Source: Salegentibacter sp. (lineage in GTDB: Bacteria > Bacteroidota > Bacteroidia > Flavobacteriales > Flavobacteriaceae). Taken from it: a stretch of DNA of 64,000 nucleotides. The notes beneath the pieces were generated by a model. It saw nothing but the letters and a program-made list of their open reading frames with translations, was not told the origin of the DNA and ran no database searches. The translations under genes and the position numbers were made by a program. Where the stretch lies: the NCBI GenBank assembly GCA_024635795.1, contig JAGXIH010000003.1, positions 62,001-126,000 on the forward strand. The letters are read 5' to 3'. Positions 41,149 to 49,936 of the stretch are shown here, piece after piece. Position 1 is the first letter of the stretch. Every line of letters starts with the position of its first letter.

Positions 41149-41823
41149 ATGAAACCCTTATTTATTTCACTCGCCATTCTTTTCTGCCTTTCGGGACAGG
41201 CCCAGGACAGGGCATTACCTGAAGACTTTGTATACCTCCATCAAATGCTACCCGGAATTCAGCTTGACATCCGTTACGCGGGAGAACATAATTTTCTTGG
41301 CAAACCTGTTAACGGATACAACCGGCCGGTAGCCATACTTAGCAGGTCCGCTGCAGAAGCCTTGGTAAAAGTTCAGTACGATCTGATGCAACAGGGTTAC
41401 TGCCTTAAGGTCTTTGACGCCTACCGCCCGCAAATGGCGGTAGATCATTTTGTGGTTTGGGCCCGGGATACAGGCGATACCCTGGCCAAACAGGAATTCT
41501 ATCCCGATGTCCCTAAATCAGAGCTTTTCCAGCGGGGTTATATTGCCTCAGAATCTGGGCATTCCCGGGGCAGTACTTTAGATCTCACTATCATCGATGC
41601 CGAGACAAAAAAGGAACTGGACATGGGTAGTTCTTATGATTTCTTCGGAATAATCTCCCATCATGACTCCGGGCAAGTAACCAAAGAGCAGAGAGCAAAC
41701 CGCGAAATGCTTAAAAGCCTGATGATAAAACACGGCTTTCACCCCTACCCTGAAGAATGGTGGCACTACACGCTAAGAAACGAGCCCTATCCTGAAACTT
41801 ATTTTGATTTTCCGGTGGAATAA
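41149..41823 (+). CDS. D-Ala-D-Ala dipeptidase, VanX/DdpX type (M15D)
   Basis: A zinc dipeptidase exported to the periplasm, 224 aa from ATG 41149, which begins a clear signal peptide (LFISLAILFCLSGQAQ). The ORF-track start 41050 adds 33 unlike residues. Zinc and catalytic motifs: VFDAYRPQ (conserved Arg), ESGHSRGSTLDLTI (His-x6-Asp), and EWWHYTL (Glu-x2-His). Likely recycles or hydrolyses D-amino dipeptides from peptidoglycan; vancomycin resistance is not implied because no vanH/vanA genes are present. Confidence 0.9.
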   Translation: MKPLFISLAILFCLSGQAQDRALPEDFVYLHQMLPGIQLDIRYAGEHNFLGKPVNGYNRPVAILSRSAAEALVKVQYDLMQQGYCLKVFDAYRPQMAVDHFVVWARDTGDTLAKQEFYPDVPKSELFQRGYIASESGHSRGSTLDLTIIDAETKKELDMGSSYDFFGIISHHDSGQVTKEQRANREMLKSLMIKHGFHPYPEEWWHYTLRNEPYPETYFDFPVE

Positions 41824-41825
41824 CC

Positions 41826-41905
41826 CCTCGGCTACGCTCGGGATGACATTCCCCTCGTCTCCGATTTTGGAGTCTAATATCACTTCGAGCATAGACGAGA
41901 CCCAG
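41826..41905. repeat. Intergenic repeat-like segment
   Basis: CTCGGCTACGCTCGGGATGACA and later ACTTCGAGCATAGACGAGACC look like degenerate arms of the dispersed CTCG-rich intergenic element common in flavobacterial genomes. Only one copy is in the window, so this is recognition by type, not by internal repetition. Confidence 0.4.
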
Positions 41906-41947
41906 GAATTAACCCTTCAAAAAGTCAACTTTTGTCGTTTGCATTCC

Positions 41948-41955
41948 TAATTTTG
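41948..41955 (+). promoter_or_regulatory. -7 element upstream of sbcD
   Basis: TAATTTTG matches TAnnTTTG, 27 nt before ATG 41983. A short palindrome AAAAGT-CA-ACTTTT (41920-41933) lies just upstream. No clear TTG at the standard spacing. Confidence 0.4.
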
Positions 41956-41982
41956 TAAACCGATAGCCTAAACACCCCAAAC

Positions 41983-43197
41983 ATGAAAATACTCCACACC
42001 GCCGATTGGCATATAGGCAAAAAACTACATAAACACGAGCTCTCGGAGGATTTTGAGCTCTTTATTGCCTGGCTGGGCGAGTTTATTGAAAAAGAACAAG
42101 TGGATGTTTTGCTGATCTCCGGAGATGTATTCGATCTTGCCAATCCATCTTCAGATGCGAGAAAGCAATATTACCGCGCCCTAATGCGACTTCGGAAACT
42201 CGACTGCAAGTTGGTGATTACCGGAGGGAACCACGATTCCCCGGCGATGCTGGACGCCCCCCAGGAGATCCTTCGGGAATTGGAGATGCATGTTGTTGGT
42301 GGTCTTCCGGAAAATATGGAAGACCTACTCATCCCCATAAAAAATAAGGAAGGAGAAACTGAGCTGGTAATCGCGGCCCTGCCATACCTCCGGGACGCAG
42401 ATCTGCGTAGCGCCGCCGAAGGCCAGACTTATGAGGACAGACTGGAAGCCATTCGTGCAGGAATTCAGCAGTGTTTTGAAAATGCTGCCGACTTATGCCT
42501 TAAAAATTATCCTGGGATACCGGCAATAGCCATGGGTCACCTTTTTGCTGCGGGGGCTGAAACTTCAGAAAGCGAGCGGGAAATACAGATCGGAAACCTG
42601 GCAGCCTTCAATGCGCTTCAGTTTGGGGAATATTTCAGTTATATCGCATTAGGACATATCCACAAACCACAAAAATTAAATTCTGCGGTACCCACTTATT
42701 ACAGTGGCTCTCCGCTTCCGCTTTCCTTCAGCGAAAGAAAAGATAACAAACGGGTGTTACTGTTAAATACCAAAAACGGCTGGGAACCGGAGAATATTCC
42801 GGTACCCGCTTTCCGCAGTCTACTAAAAATAAGTGGTAATCTTGAAGACCTGGAACTGAAACTAAGAGATCCGGGAGAACAAAAGGAACTGGAGTCGCTT
42901 ATTGAAGTTGAACTTACCGAAGAAAACTATGATGCCGGTAAGATCCTTAAGCTCGATACGCTGGTCAGTAATTTTGAACTGGAGGGTTTCAGAATAGTGA
43001 AGCACAGGGTAAATTTCAAAAACCGGATCTCAGGAGCCTCAGAACTTTTTCAGGAACAAAAACTCGAGGATCTAAAACCCAAAGAGGTATTTCTTGAACT
43101 GATTAACAGGCAGGATTATGATGAGAAAACCAAAGAAGAGATCCTGAGCGCCTTTGAAGAACTCCTGGCTGAAACTTATCAAAACGAGACCGCTTAA
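41983..43197 (+). CDS. sbcD: Exonuclease SbcCD subunit D
   Basis: The Mre11-type nuclease partner of SbcC, 404 aa. Metallophosphoesterase motifs: HTADWHIGKKL (about 4-14), LLISGDVFDLANP, ITGGNHDSPAML, AMGHLFA and ALGHIHKPQ. Together with SbcC it opens hairpins and trims blocked DNA ends. sbcC begins 3 nt after the stop, so the two are an operon. Confidence 0.96.
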   Translation: MKILHTADWHIGKKLHKHELSEDFELFIAWLGEFIEKEQVDVLLISGDVFDLANPSSDARKQYYRALMRLRKLDCKLVITGGNHDSPAMLDAPQEILRELEMHVVGGLPENMEDLLIPIKNKEGETELVIAALPYLRDADLRSAAEGQTYEDRLEAIRAGIQQCFENAADLCLKNYPGIPAIAMGHLFAAGAETSESEREIQIGNLAAFNALQFGEYFSYIALGHIHKPQKLNSAVPTYYSGSPLPLSFSERKDNKRVLLLNTKNGWEPENIPVPAFRSLLKISGNLEDLELKLRDPGEQKELESLIEVELTEENYDAGKILKLDTLVSNFELEGFRIVKHRVNFKNRISGASELFQEQKLEDLKPKEVFLELINRQDYDEKTKEEILSAFEELLAETYQNETA

Positions 43198-43200
43198 GCT

Positions 43201-46200
43201 ATGAAAATACTCAGGATAGAATTCAAAAATATAAATTCGTTAAAAGGAGAACACGAAATAGATTTCACCGATGTGCCTTTTACTGGCAGTTCCCTATTTG
43301 CCATTACAGGACCTACCGGGAGCGGGAAAAGCACTATTCTGGATGTGATCTCACTTGCCCTGTTCAATAACATCCCCCGTATGGGAAAGATTTCCACTTC
43401 AGAGATCAATAAAACCGGAGCCATCCTCACCCGGAACCAGCAGGAAGCGATGGCAGCGGTGACCTATCAGGGGAAGTCAGGAAAATACAGATCCCAATGG
43501 AGTATCTCAACCGCCAGAACCGGAAATCTTCGTGATTACGAAATGGAGCTGAGCAATGCCGAAACCGGAACTCTCATCGACCTTAAAAAGTCGGAGGTAC
43601 CCGGCAAGAACGAAGAACTCATAGGTCTCAATTACAATCAATTTATCAAAGCAGTCTTGCTGGCCCAGGGGGAATTTGCGCAGTTCTTAAGGGCCAAAAA
43701 GGAGGAACGCGGAGAATTGCTGGAAAAAATAACCGGCACCGGAATTTACAGACAACTGGGCATTAAAGCCTTTCAGAAATATAAAGATGAAAATCGGGAA
43801 ATTCAATTCCAGCAAAACAGAATTGACGCGATCAAAGAACAGTTGCTCAGCGACGAGGTTTATAAAAAAAACACAGAAGAGCTAAAGCAAAAAGATAATC
43901 TTGAAAACCAGCTGAAAATTGAAATCGAAAAACTGAAAAAGCATCTTGAATTAAAGGAAAAGATTCAGCTTCAGAAGAAAGAGATCAATACCCGGGAAAC
44001 TCAAAAGAACAGGGCCGGAGAAGAACTGAAAACTTTTGATAAGGAACACGGATACCCGCTTAAACAACATGAAAAGATAGAAGACCATGCCGAAGAGCTG
44101 CGAAATTGGACCCTTCTAAAGAAAGGACTCAATGATCTTGAGGAAGAACTCAAAAAAATTCAGCAAAGCAAAGAGCAAAATACCGCTAACCAAAAGGCTT
44201 GTTTACAGGATGCAGGAAACCTGCTTGGTATGCAAGTAACTTCAGAAACCATAGTGGAAAGCCTTGACGCATTTTTCAGAAAGATAAGTTCCTTAGATGA
44301 AGAAAGGCGGACAAAAGGTCATGAGTTCAAAGCGCTTAGGGATCAGTTTCAAAGTGAAACCAGGCAGCTTCCTATAAACCTGACAGAAGATAATCCGCAG
44401 AAAACCCGGGAGGAATTAAAGCGACTGGCTCAGATTTCAGAAGAAAAAGGAAAGAAACTTCAGGAGGAATTAGAAGGCCTTGACCTAAAAGACGTTCATG
44501 GAGAAAAACAGCAGTTAAGTTCCAGACTGGAGCTGGCCAGGGAAGCCTGGCGAAAAGAAGAAGAGTTAAAGAATATTGCGGCCGAAGTGAAGAAATTTCA
44601 GACAGAAGAGGAAAGTCTAAAACCGAAAATAAAAAGCTTACCGGGGGAAATCGAAACTGCAAAGAATAAATGTGAACTGCTAACAGAACGCCGCGAAAAG
44701 CTGAACCTGAAAAAACAGAATCATCTTCTGCAGGCGAAATTTGAAGAACAGCGACATATTCTGGAAGATGGAAAACCTTGTCCGCTATGCGGAGCTCTGG
44801 AACATCCTTTTGCCACTGCCCTTCCTGAAAAAGATGATACTCTTGAAAAAGAAATAAAAGAAACCGAAGAAGAGCTTTCTACCTGGAGTAAAAAACTAAG
44901 CGCCACCGAAGCCGATCTAAGACACCATACAACAAGGCAGGAAGCTTTGCAAAAGGAAATAAAGAACATCCAGACTCAGCTTCATAACCAAAGAGAAGGT
45001 TTTGAAGAAAAATATGGACACCTCAAACCAGGAGAGGAATATAGCTGGGAAAAGCTTTGTGATAAATGGCAGGGGAAATTAAATAGCTTTGAAGCCTGGG
45101 AAAAGGAACAAAATTCCCTGCAAGCCATTGAAGCTGGGATCCCTTTACTCGACAAGCTCATGAAAGTTCTGGAAAAAGGTAAAGAAATTAGTCAGGAAAG
45201 AGAAAATCTCTATAAGGGCCGGGATATTTCTGAAGACACCGGAGATCTAAAAACCCGGTGGACCCGACTATCACAGGAAGAAAAAAACTTAAATAGCAGT
45301 CTGAAAAACTTAAAAGATAAACTTGAAAGTCACAACAGGAACTTAAGTGACCTCGAGGTTCAATTGCTGCCTGCGCTTCAGGAAAAAGGTTTCCCCGATA
45401 TTCCCACAGCCAGGAAAGCTCTCATGCCTGAAGCTGAATGTCGCGCCTTGCGGATAAAAAGGGAAGAAATATACAAAAGCATCAACGAGGCCATCTCTTC
45501 TCTAAAATTACTAAACTCTCAACTTGATGAGTTCAAAAAAACCGACCTACCTGTTTCGGAGGAGCAATTACAGGAACAGCTAAAGGAAAAACAACAAAAG
45601 CTTACTGAAGTTTCGGCGGCTTGCAGGGAGCTTTTCAGTAGCATTAAAAACCACGACAGCAACCTGGACCTTTTACAGGAAATCAAAGTTCGTATCGCAG
45701 AAAAAGAGAAAAAAATAAGGCGATGGCGCCTCTTAAATGAACTTATAGGTGATGCTAAGGGCAAAATTTTTAACGATTTTGCCCAGGACCTGAGTTTAAG
45801 CCAGCTACTTCACCTGGCCAATCACAGGCTCAAAGACCTGAGCGATCGCTACCGCATAGACAAACCTGAAGAGGAAGAAGACGACGGCCTCGTGGCCATA
45901 GACGAACATATGGGCGGGCAGCGACGTTCGGTAAAAACCCTTTCCGGTGGGGAGACCTTTATCCTGAGCCTTTCGATGGCTTTGGCCTTAAGCGATCTGG
46001 CCTCCCGGAATGTAGAGATCAATTCCCTTTTTATAGATGAAGGCTTTGGTACACTGGATCCTGAAACTCTCGACCAGACTCTGGACACCCTGGAGAAACT
46101 GCAGGCCGAATCCTCAAAAATTATCGGGATTATAAGCCACGTAGATTCCCTGAAGGAACGTATCGCGACACAGATACAATTACAGCGAAACGGACAGGGC

Positions 46201-46227
46201 TACAGCAGTCTGGAAATAAAAGGATAG
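43201..46227 (+). CDS. sbcC: Exonuclease SbcCD subunit C
   Basis: A 1008-aa SMC-like ATPase. Walker A GPTGSGKSTILD near residue 37, two long coiled-coil arms (about 180-500 and 560-850), the zinc hook CPLC near residue 528 (GKPCPLCGALEHP), then the ABC signature TLSGGETFILSLSMALALS and Walker B LFIDEGFGTLD. All elements are intact. It follows sbcD by 3 nt. Confidence 0.96.
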   Translation: MKILRIEFKNINSLKGEHEIDFTDVPFTGSSLFAITGPTGSGKSTILDVISLALFNNIPRMGKISTSEINKTGAILTRNQQEAMAAVTYQGKSGKYRSQWSISTARTGNLRDYEMELSNAETGTLIDLKKSEVPGKNEELIGLNYNQFIKAVLLAQGEFAQFLRAKKEERGELLEKITGTGIYRQLGIKAFQKYKDENREIQFQQNRIDAIKEQLLSDEVYKKNTEELKQKDNLENQLKIEIEKLKKHLELKEKIQLQKKEINTRETQKNRAGEELKTFDKEHGYPLKQHEKIEDHAEELRNWTLLKKGLNDLEEELKKIQQSKEQNTANQKACLQDAGNLLGMQVTSETIVESLDAFFRKISSLDEERRTKGHEFKALRDQFQSETRQLPINLTEDNPQKTREELKRLAQISEEKGKKLQEELEGLDLKDVHGEKQQLSSRLELAREAWRKEEELKNIAAEVKKFQTEEESLKPKIKSLPGEIETAKNKCELLTERREKLNLKKQNHLLQAKFEEQRHILEDGKPCPLCGALEHPFATALPEKDDTLEKEIKETEEELSTWSKKLSATEADLRHHTTRQEALQKEIKNIQTQLHNQREGFEEKYGHLKPGEEYSWEKLCDKWQGKLNSFEAWEKEQNSLQAIEAGIPLLDKLMKVLEKGKEISQERENLYKGRDISEDTGDLKTRWTRLSQEEKNLNSSLKNLKDKLESHNRNLSDLEVQLLPALQEKGFPDIPTARKALMPEAECRALRIKREEIYKSINEAISSLKLLNSQLDEFKKTDLPVSEEQLQEQLKEKQQKLTEVSAACRELFSSIKNHDSNLDLLQEIKVRIAEKEKKIRRWRLLNELIGDAKGKIFNDFAQDLSLSQLLHLANHRLKDLSDRYRIDKPEEEEDDGLVAIDEHMGGQRRSVKTLSGGETFILSLSMALALSDLASRNVEINSLFIDEGFGTLDPETLDQTLDTLEKLQAESSKIIGIISHVDSLKERIATQIQLQRNGQGYSSLEIKG

Positions 46228-46402
46228 GTTTTCTTTGGGAGATAATCAGAAAACCTACCACTAAATTTCCGGATCATAACTCCAAGTGTGCAAATGGACA
46301 TAAAAAAAAATTACAACGAAGCCCGGAAATATTAAAAATTGTTAACAACAATAAATCCGATGACTAAAAATCTATCTTGCATTTTCTAATCAAAGAATAT
46401 TT

Positions 46403-47278
46403 ATGGCTTCAGGATTATTTGCACTTCTGGATGATATTGCAACTTTAATGGATGATGTGGCGATGATGAGCAAAGTCGCAGGAAAAAAAACCGCGGGACT
46501 CTTAGGCGACGATTTGGCCGTAAATGCCGAAAAAGCTTCCGGCTTCGTTTCTTCCCGGGAATTGCCTGTCCTCTGGGCAATAACAAAAGGCTCCTTCCTG
46601 AATAAGCTGATCATCCTGCCCCTGGCATTTTTAATGAGCGCTTTCTTTCCGGTTGCCATTACGGTTATTTTAGTAATCGGCGGACTTTACCTCGCTTACG
46701 AAGGCGCTGAAAAGATATTTGAATATTTTTTCCCTCATTCCCCAAAAGCCGAAAATCCTAAACTCGAAAAACTTACCGAAGAAGAAGTACTTAGCAGGGA
46801 AAAAGGGAAAATAAAATCGGCTATCCTTACTGATTTCATACTTTCCGTAGAAATTGTGATCATAGCTTTGAGCAGCGTTGAAAACCAGGATCTGGTCACC
46901 AAAATTCTTGTAGTTACCATTATCGCCCTGATAGCCACCGTAGGAGTTTACGGAATTGTAGCCCTGATCGTTAGAATGGATGACTACGGACTTAAGCTTA
47001 TCGAATTAAACGATAGAGAAAACAGCTTTTCCGATAAAATTGGTCACTTCCTGGTCAATGCACTACCTAAGGTCATCAAAAGCCTTACGGTAATTGGAAC
47101 CATAGCTTTGCTTTTGGTGTCAGGAGGCATTTTTGTACATAATATCGATTTCTTCCACGGTCTTTTCGAGAGCCTACCCGGTATTCTCGTAGAGTTTCTA
47201 ACCGGCATGGTTGTTGGATTTGTTGTTTTGCTGATCATCAAAGCAGGCAGCAAAGTTTGGAAAAGCATTAAAAATTAA
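46403..47278 (+). CDS. DUF808 family membrane protein
   Basis: A 291-aa protein with the DUF808 start ASGLFALLDDIATLMDDVAMMSKVAGKKTAGLLGDDLAVNA, then PVLWAITKGS and about five transmembrane helices. The family (YedI in E. coli) has no firm function. The gene stands alone after sbcDC with a 175-nt gap. Confidence 0.88.
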   Translation: MASGLFALLDDIATLMDDVAMMSKVAGKKTAGLLGDDLAVNAEKASGFVSSRELPVLWAITKGSFLNKLIILPLAFLMSAFFPVAITVILVIGGLYLAYEGAEKIFEYFFPHSPKAENPKLEKLTEEEVLSREKGKIKSAILTDFILSVEIVIIALSSVENQDLVTKILVVTIIALIATVGVYGIVALIVRMDDYGLKLIELNDRENSFSDKIGHFLVNALPKVIKSLTVIGTIALLLVSGGIFVHNIDFFHGLFESLPGILVEFLTGMVVGFVVLLIIKAGSKVWKSIKN

Positions 47279-47434
47279 GAATTTAAATTTCAAGCTTAAT
47301 CTTAGACTTAAAAACTCTAAATAATTTTCAACCGGGAACTCCCAACTCCTCAGGGAAGGACACCAAACAATAAACCCAAACTCCAAACAACTTTGGAAAA
47401 GGAACACACAAATCAAAACTGGCAACTGAAAAAA
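47279..47434. other. Low-complexity A/C-rich intergenic segment
   Basis: The gap between two convergent genes is rich in phrases such as ACCGGGAACTCCCAACTCC and AAACCCAAACTCCAAACAA. It has no ORF, hairpin terminator or palindrome I can support. The similar segment at 49840-49940 suggests a repeat-derived filler sequence. Confidence 0.4.
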
Positions 47435-49222
47435 CTAGGAAAGAACTAACTTCATTTGGTTTAATCTGTTTTCAGCAGTATCCAGTGAGGCTTCAAAACC
47501 ATTCGGAAAAGAATTCTCCTCAAGTAATGTCCGGTAATACGAGATCCCTTCCATTAGACTTTTAGCGAAGTTATTCTGGTTCCGAAGTATTTTCCTATCA
47601 GGGTCTTTTGTTTCATCCAGCTCCTCCTGAAAATAATCAAGATATAATTCCAGCTCTTTTATAAACATATGAGGTCTGGCCTTATTGCTAAGCAGATCTT
47701 TTCTTCCGTAGATATGATCGGTCATTTCCTGGAGGGAGGCGATCTTAGAGTAATTAGCGATATTTGGTCCCGGACAAATGGTCACCGCTTCCAGTTTTTT
47801 CAGGAAAGGCTCCTTATAGCTCACCGGCGCTGCATTGCTCAAACCAATACAAAGACATTCCTTTGCCAATACCTCATCCAATTGCTTTTTAAATTCCTGC
47901 TCCGGCAATCCCGCTTCCTCCAGCTGCTTTACCTTTAGTTTCTGGTATTTGGTTGAAGCCGTACAAATGGGCTCTTTGGTAAATTCGGTATTGGAAACCA
48001 GATATTTTTCGGTACATGGACTTCCGGGTTTACCATTTTTAATTCGGTCCAGCTTTTCCTTTTCGGCACTGGTATCCTTAAGATAATTGAAACGAACTCC
48101 CAACGGGGAATTCTTGCTCAAAACCACATCTTTCTCCCCTGCTTTACTTAAAAGCTCAAGGGTATGTTCATCGACTGTTGTCGCTTCAGGGCAAAGCAGA
48201 AAAGGCGTACCCCAACCTGTACTGTCTACGCCATACTTATTGCGAAGAAAATTAGCTTCTTCAGCCGTTCCTATTCCGCCCTGAACGGTAATTTTTATGG
48301 GGTGAGGTTTTTCAAAGCCGGCCTGACCTTTCGCCTTTATAGCAGGATCATAAATCCTGAAAAGCTCTTCAGCCAGTTCCTCTCTTTTATTGCTGAATTC
48401 TTCCAGAATAGGTCCCAGCAGTAAACCCTGGGTGGCGAAGGCATGCCCGCCACAATTCAGGCCCGATTCTATTCTGAATTCACTTACCCAGATGCCTTTT
48501 TTAGCCAGGTATTTTCCCTGGATCAGTGCCGAGCGGTAATCGCTCACCTTGATCACGATCCGTTTGCTGAAACTTCCCCAGGCAGTAGCGTCAAATTCCC
48601 TGAAATCTTCCAGGTAATTATAAAGTCTGGGATTCATCCCAGCCGAAAAGATCACCGCCGAATTGTCTAGACTGCTTTGTGCATAGGCCTTTAAAGCCTC
48701 AAGCGCATCCGATCCGTTAGGAATAGGTTCTCCAGATTTATCAAAATTGTTCTTATCTACTTTGGTCATTATATTCACCTCGATAGCCCCGGCTTTAACC
48801 TCTTTGCGCAAGAGATTTTCCAAAGTCCTTTTCAACTCTGCATCGCCTGTTTTGATGAATTCATGGTATTTTTCTTTTAAACCAGAGTTTTCCGGCAACA
48901 TCTCGAAATATTTAACCAGATCTGAACCCGTTTCAAAAGCAGAATTCCTGATTTTTTCCAGGCGATTCTGTACATTCCGGTTTACCAGGTCCAGGTAGTC
49001 GGTGATACGGCGGGAGCGATAATTCTCTTCCTTGTTAGAGATCGGGACATAGGTTTCCCCGGTATCTTGGTAATAATATTTTCGCATAGTCTCGATAAGG
49101 TTATCCTCAATGATGGAAAGCGCCGAGCTTATGCCAAAAGCGGCAACCTTAACAGGAGAATCAATAGTAAAAGCAATGCCCATAACCGGGATATGGAACT
49201 GGTGCGGAGATAGTGTATTCAT
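47435..49222 (-). CDS. Nitronate monooxygenase-like protein with Cys-rich region (orphan)
   Basis: A 595-aa cytoplasmic protein from ATG 49222; the ORF-track start is a TTG adding 13 residues. The N-terminus (IPVMGIAFTIDSPVKVAAFGISSALS) and ITVQGGIGTAEEANFLRN, then GWGTPFLLCPEATT resemble the FMN-binding TIM barrel of nitronate monooxygenases, where the parallel is GGIxxGxxVAAAL and MGTRFLATxEA. The middle and C-terminal parts are unlike any family I know and carry several Cys (GLNCGGH, GSPCTEKY, EPICTAS, ECLCIGL, TICPGPN), which could bind metal or an iron-sulfur cluster. It is divergent from a cupin gene. Confidence 0.55.
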   Translation of the reverse strand: MNTLSPHQFHIPVMGIAFTIDSPVKVAAFGISSALSIIEDNLIETMRKYYYQDTGETYVPISNKEENYRSRRITDYLDLVNRNVQNRLEKIRNSAFETGSDLVKYFEMLPENSGLKEKYHEFIKTGDAELKRTLENLLRKEVKAGAIEVNIMTKVDKNNFDKSGEPIPNGSDALEALKAYAQSSLDNSAVIFSAGMNPRLYNYLEDFREFDATAWGSFSKRIVIKVSDYRSALIQGKYLAKKGIWVSEFRIESGLNCGGHAFATQGLLLGPILEEFSNKREELAEELFRIYDPAIKAKGQAGFEKPHPIKITVQGGIGTAEEANFLRNKYGVDSTGWGTPFLLCPEATTVDEHTLELLSKAGEKDVVLSKNSPLGVRFNYLKDTSAEKEKLDRIKNGKPGSPCTEKYLVSNTEFTKEPICTASTKYQKLKVKQLEEAGLPEQEFKKQLDEVLAKECLCIGLSNAAPVSYKEPFLKKLEAVTICPGPNIANYSKIASLQEMTDHIYGRKDLLSNKARPHMFIKELELYLDYFQEELDETKDPDRKILRNQNNFAKSLMEGISYYRTLLEENSFPNGFEASLDTAENRLNQMKLVLS

Positions 49223-49269
49223 AGCACAGATAATTTTAAGCCGATAAAGGTGAAGATTCAACAGGCATT

Positions 49270-49293
49270 AAAATATGAGCAGAATCATATTTT
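49270..49293. promoter_or_regulatory. Crp/Fnr-spaced palindrome between the orphan and cupin genes
   Basis: AAAATATGA-GCAGAA-TCATATTTT is a perfect 9-bp inverted repeat with a 6-nt centre. The TGA-N6-TCA spacing is that of Crp/Fnr-family sites. It lies 47 nt before the orphan start and 87 nt before the cupin start, so one regulator could control both. The regulator is not in the window. Confidence 0.5.
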
Positions 49294-49380
49294 GGAAATT
49301 TGTATCAAAGTTGCTGATTCTTCATTGCTGAACATTTTTTGTATCTTCAGCTTAGAATTAACCAATTTAGAATATCAACT

Positions 49381-49725
49381 ATGAAAAGCGCATCCCTTAC
49401 CAGAAACCTTAAATACAATGATTCAAAACCGGCCGTAGAAATCCTACTGGACACCGACAGCAGCAAAGAAATTCGGATCCTGATGAAGAAAGGCCAGGTA
49501 ATGAAAGAACATAAAACCTCCTATCCAATCATGGTAGAAATCTTCGAAGGCAGGATCTCCTTTGGGGTTAATGGCAATACCCATCAACTTGAAAAAGGTG
49601 ATCTGGTATCTTTGGAGGCAAGTATACCTCATGATCTTAAAGCCGAAGAAGACAGCACCATAAGGCTATCCCTTTCAAAGGCAGATTCTGTAGAAAGAGT
49701 GAAAGAGGTTGCTAAAGAAAGTTAG
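49381..49725 (+). CDS. Cupin-domain protein
   Basis: A 114-aa single-domain cupin from ATG 49381. MKKGQVMKEHKTSYPIMVEIFEGRISFGVNG and HQLEKGDLVSLEASIPHDLKA match the two cupin motifs, but the first metal-binding motif has only one clear His (EHKTSYP) and the second keeps PHD. The ORF-track start at 49339 adds 14 unlike residues. Proteins of this type are often found near nitrosative-stress or hypoxia genes in flavobacteria. Divergent from the orphan gene. Confidence 0.8.
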   Translation: MKSASLTRNLKYNDSKPAVEILLDTDSSKEIRILMKKGQVMKEHKTSYPIMVEIFEGRISFGVNGNTHQLEKGDLVSLEASIPHDLKAEEDSTIRLSLSKADSVERVKEVAKES

Positions 49726-49769
49726 AATAAAAGGCTCGATGCTTAAGGTTGCTTAAAATTTTTAAGGCT

Positions 49770-49936
49770 CCCGTCATACCGGGCTTGATCCGGCATCTCA
49801 TTCCGGTTGCATTCAAGATTCAAGATTTAACTGAATTTAAAAAAAAATGGAAACTCAGAACTGATCCGAAAGAAAAACCTCAAACCATAAACATCCGGGA
49901 ACCGAACCCCACAACAGAAAACCGAAAACTGAGAAC
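49770..49936. repeat. Repeat-like and low-complexity intergenic segment
   Basis: CGTCATACCGGGCTTGATCC followed by GGCATCTC (49772-49799) is the dispersed intergenic repeat type seen in many bacterial genomes. After it, phrases such as ACCGAAAACTGAGAACT are low-complexity A/C/G-rich filler like that at 47279-47434. No gene seen. Confidence 0.45.

Noticed and set aside
41920-41933. AAAAGT-CA-ACTTTT palindrome upstream of sbcD as an operator
   Set aside because: It is short and AT-rich, so chance occurrence is likely; I note it only with the -7 element.
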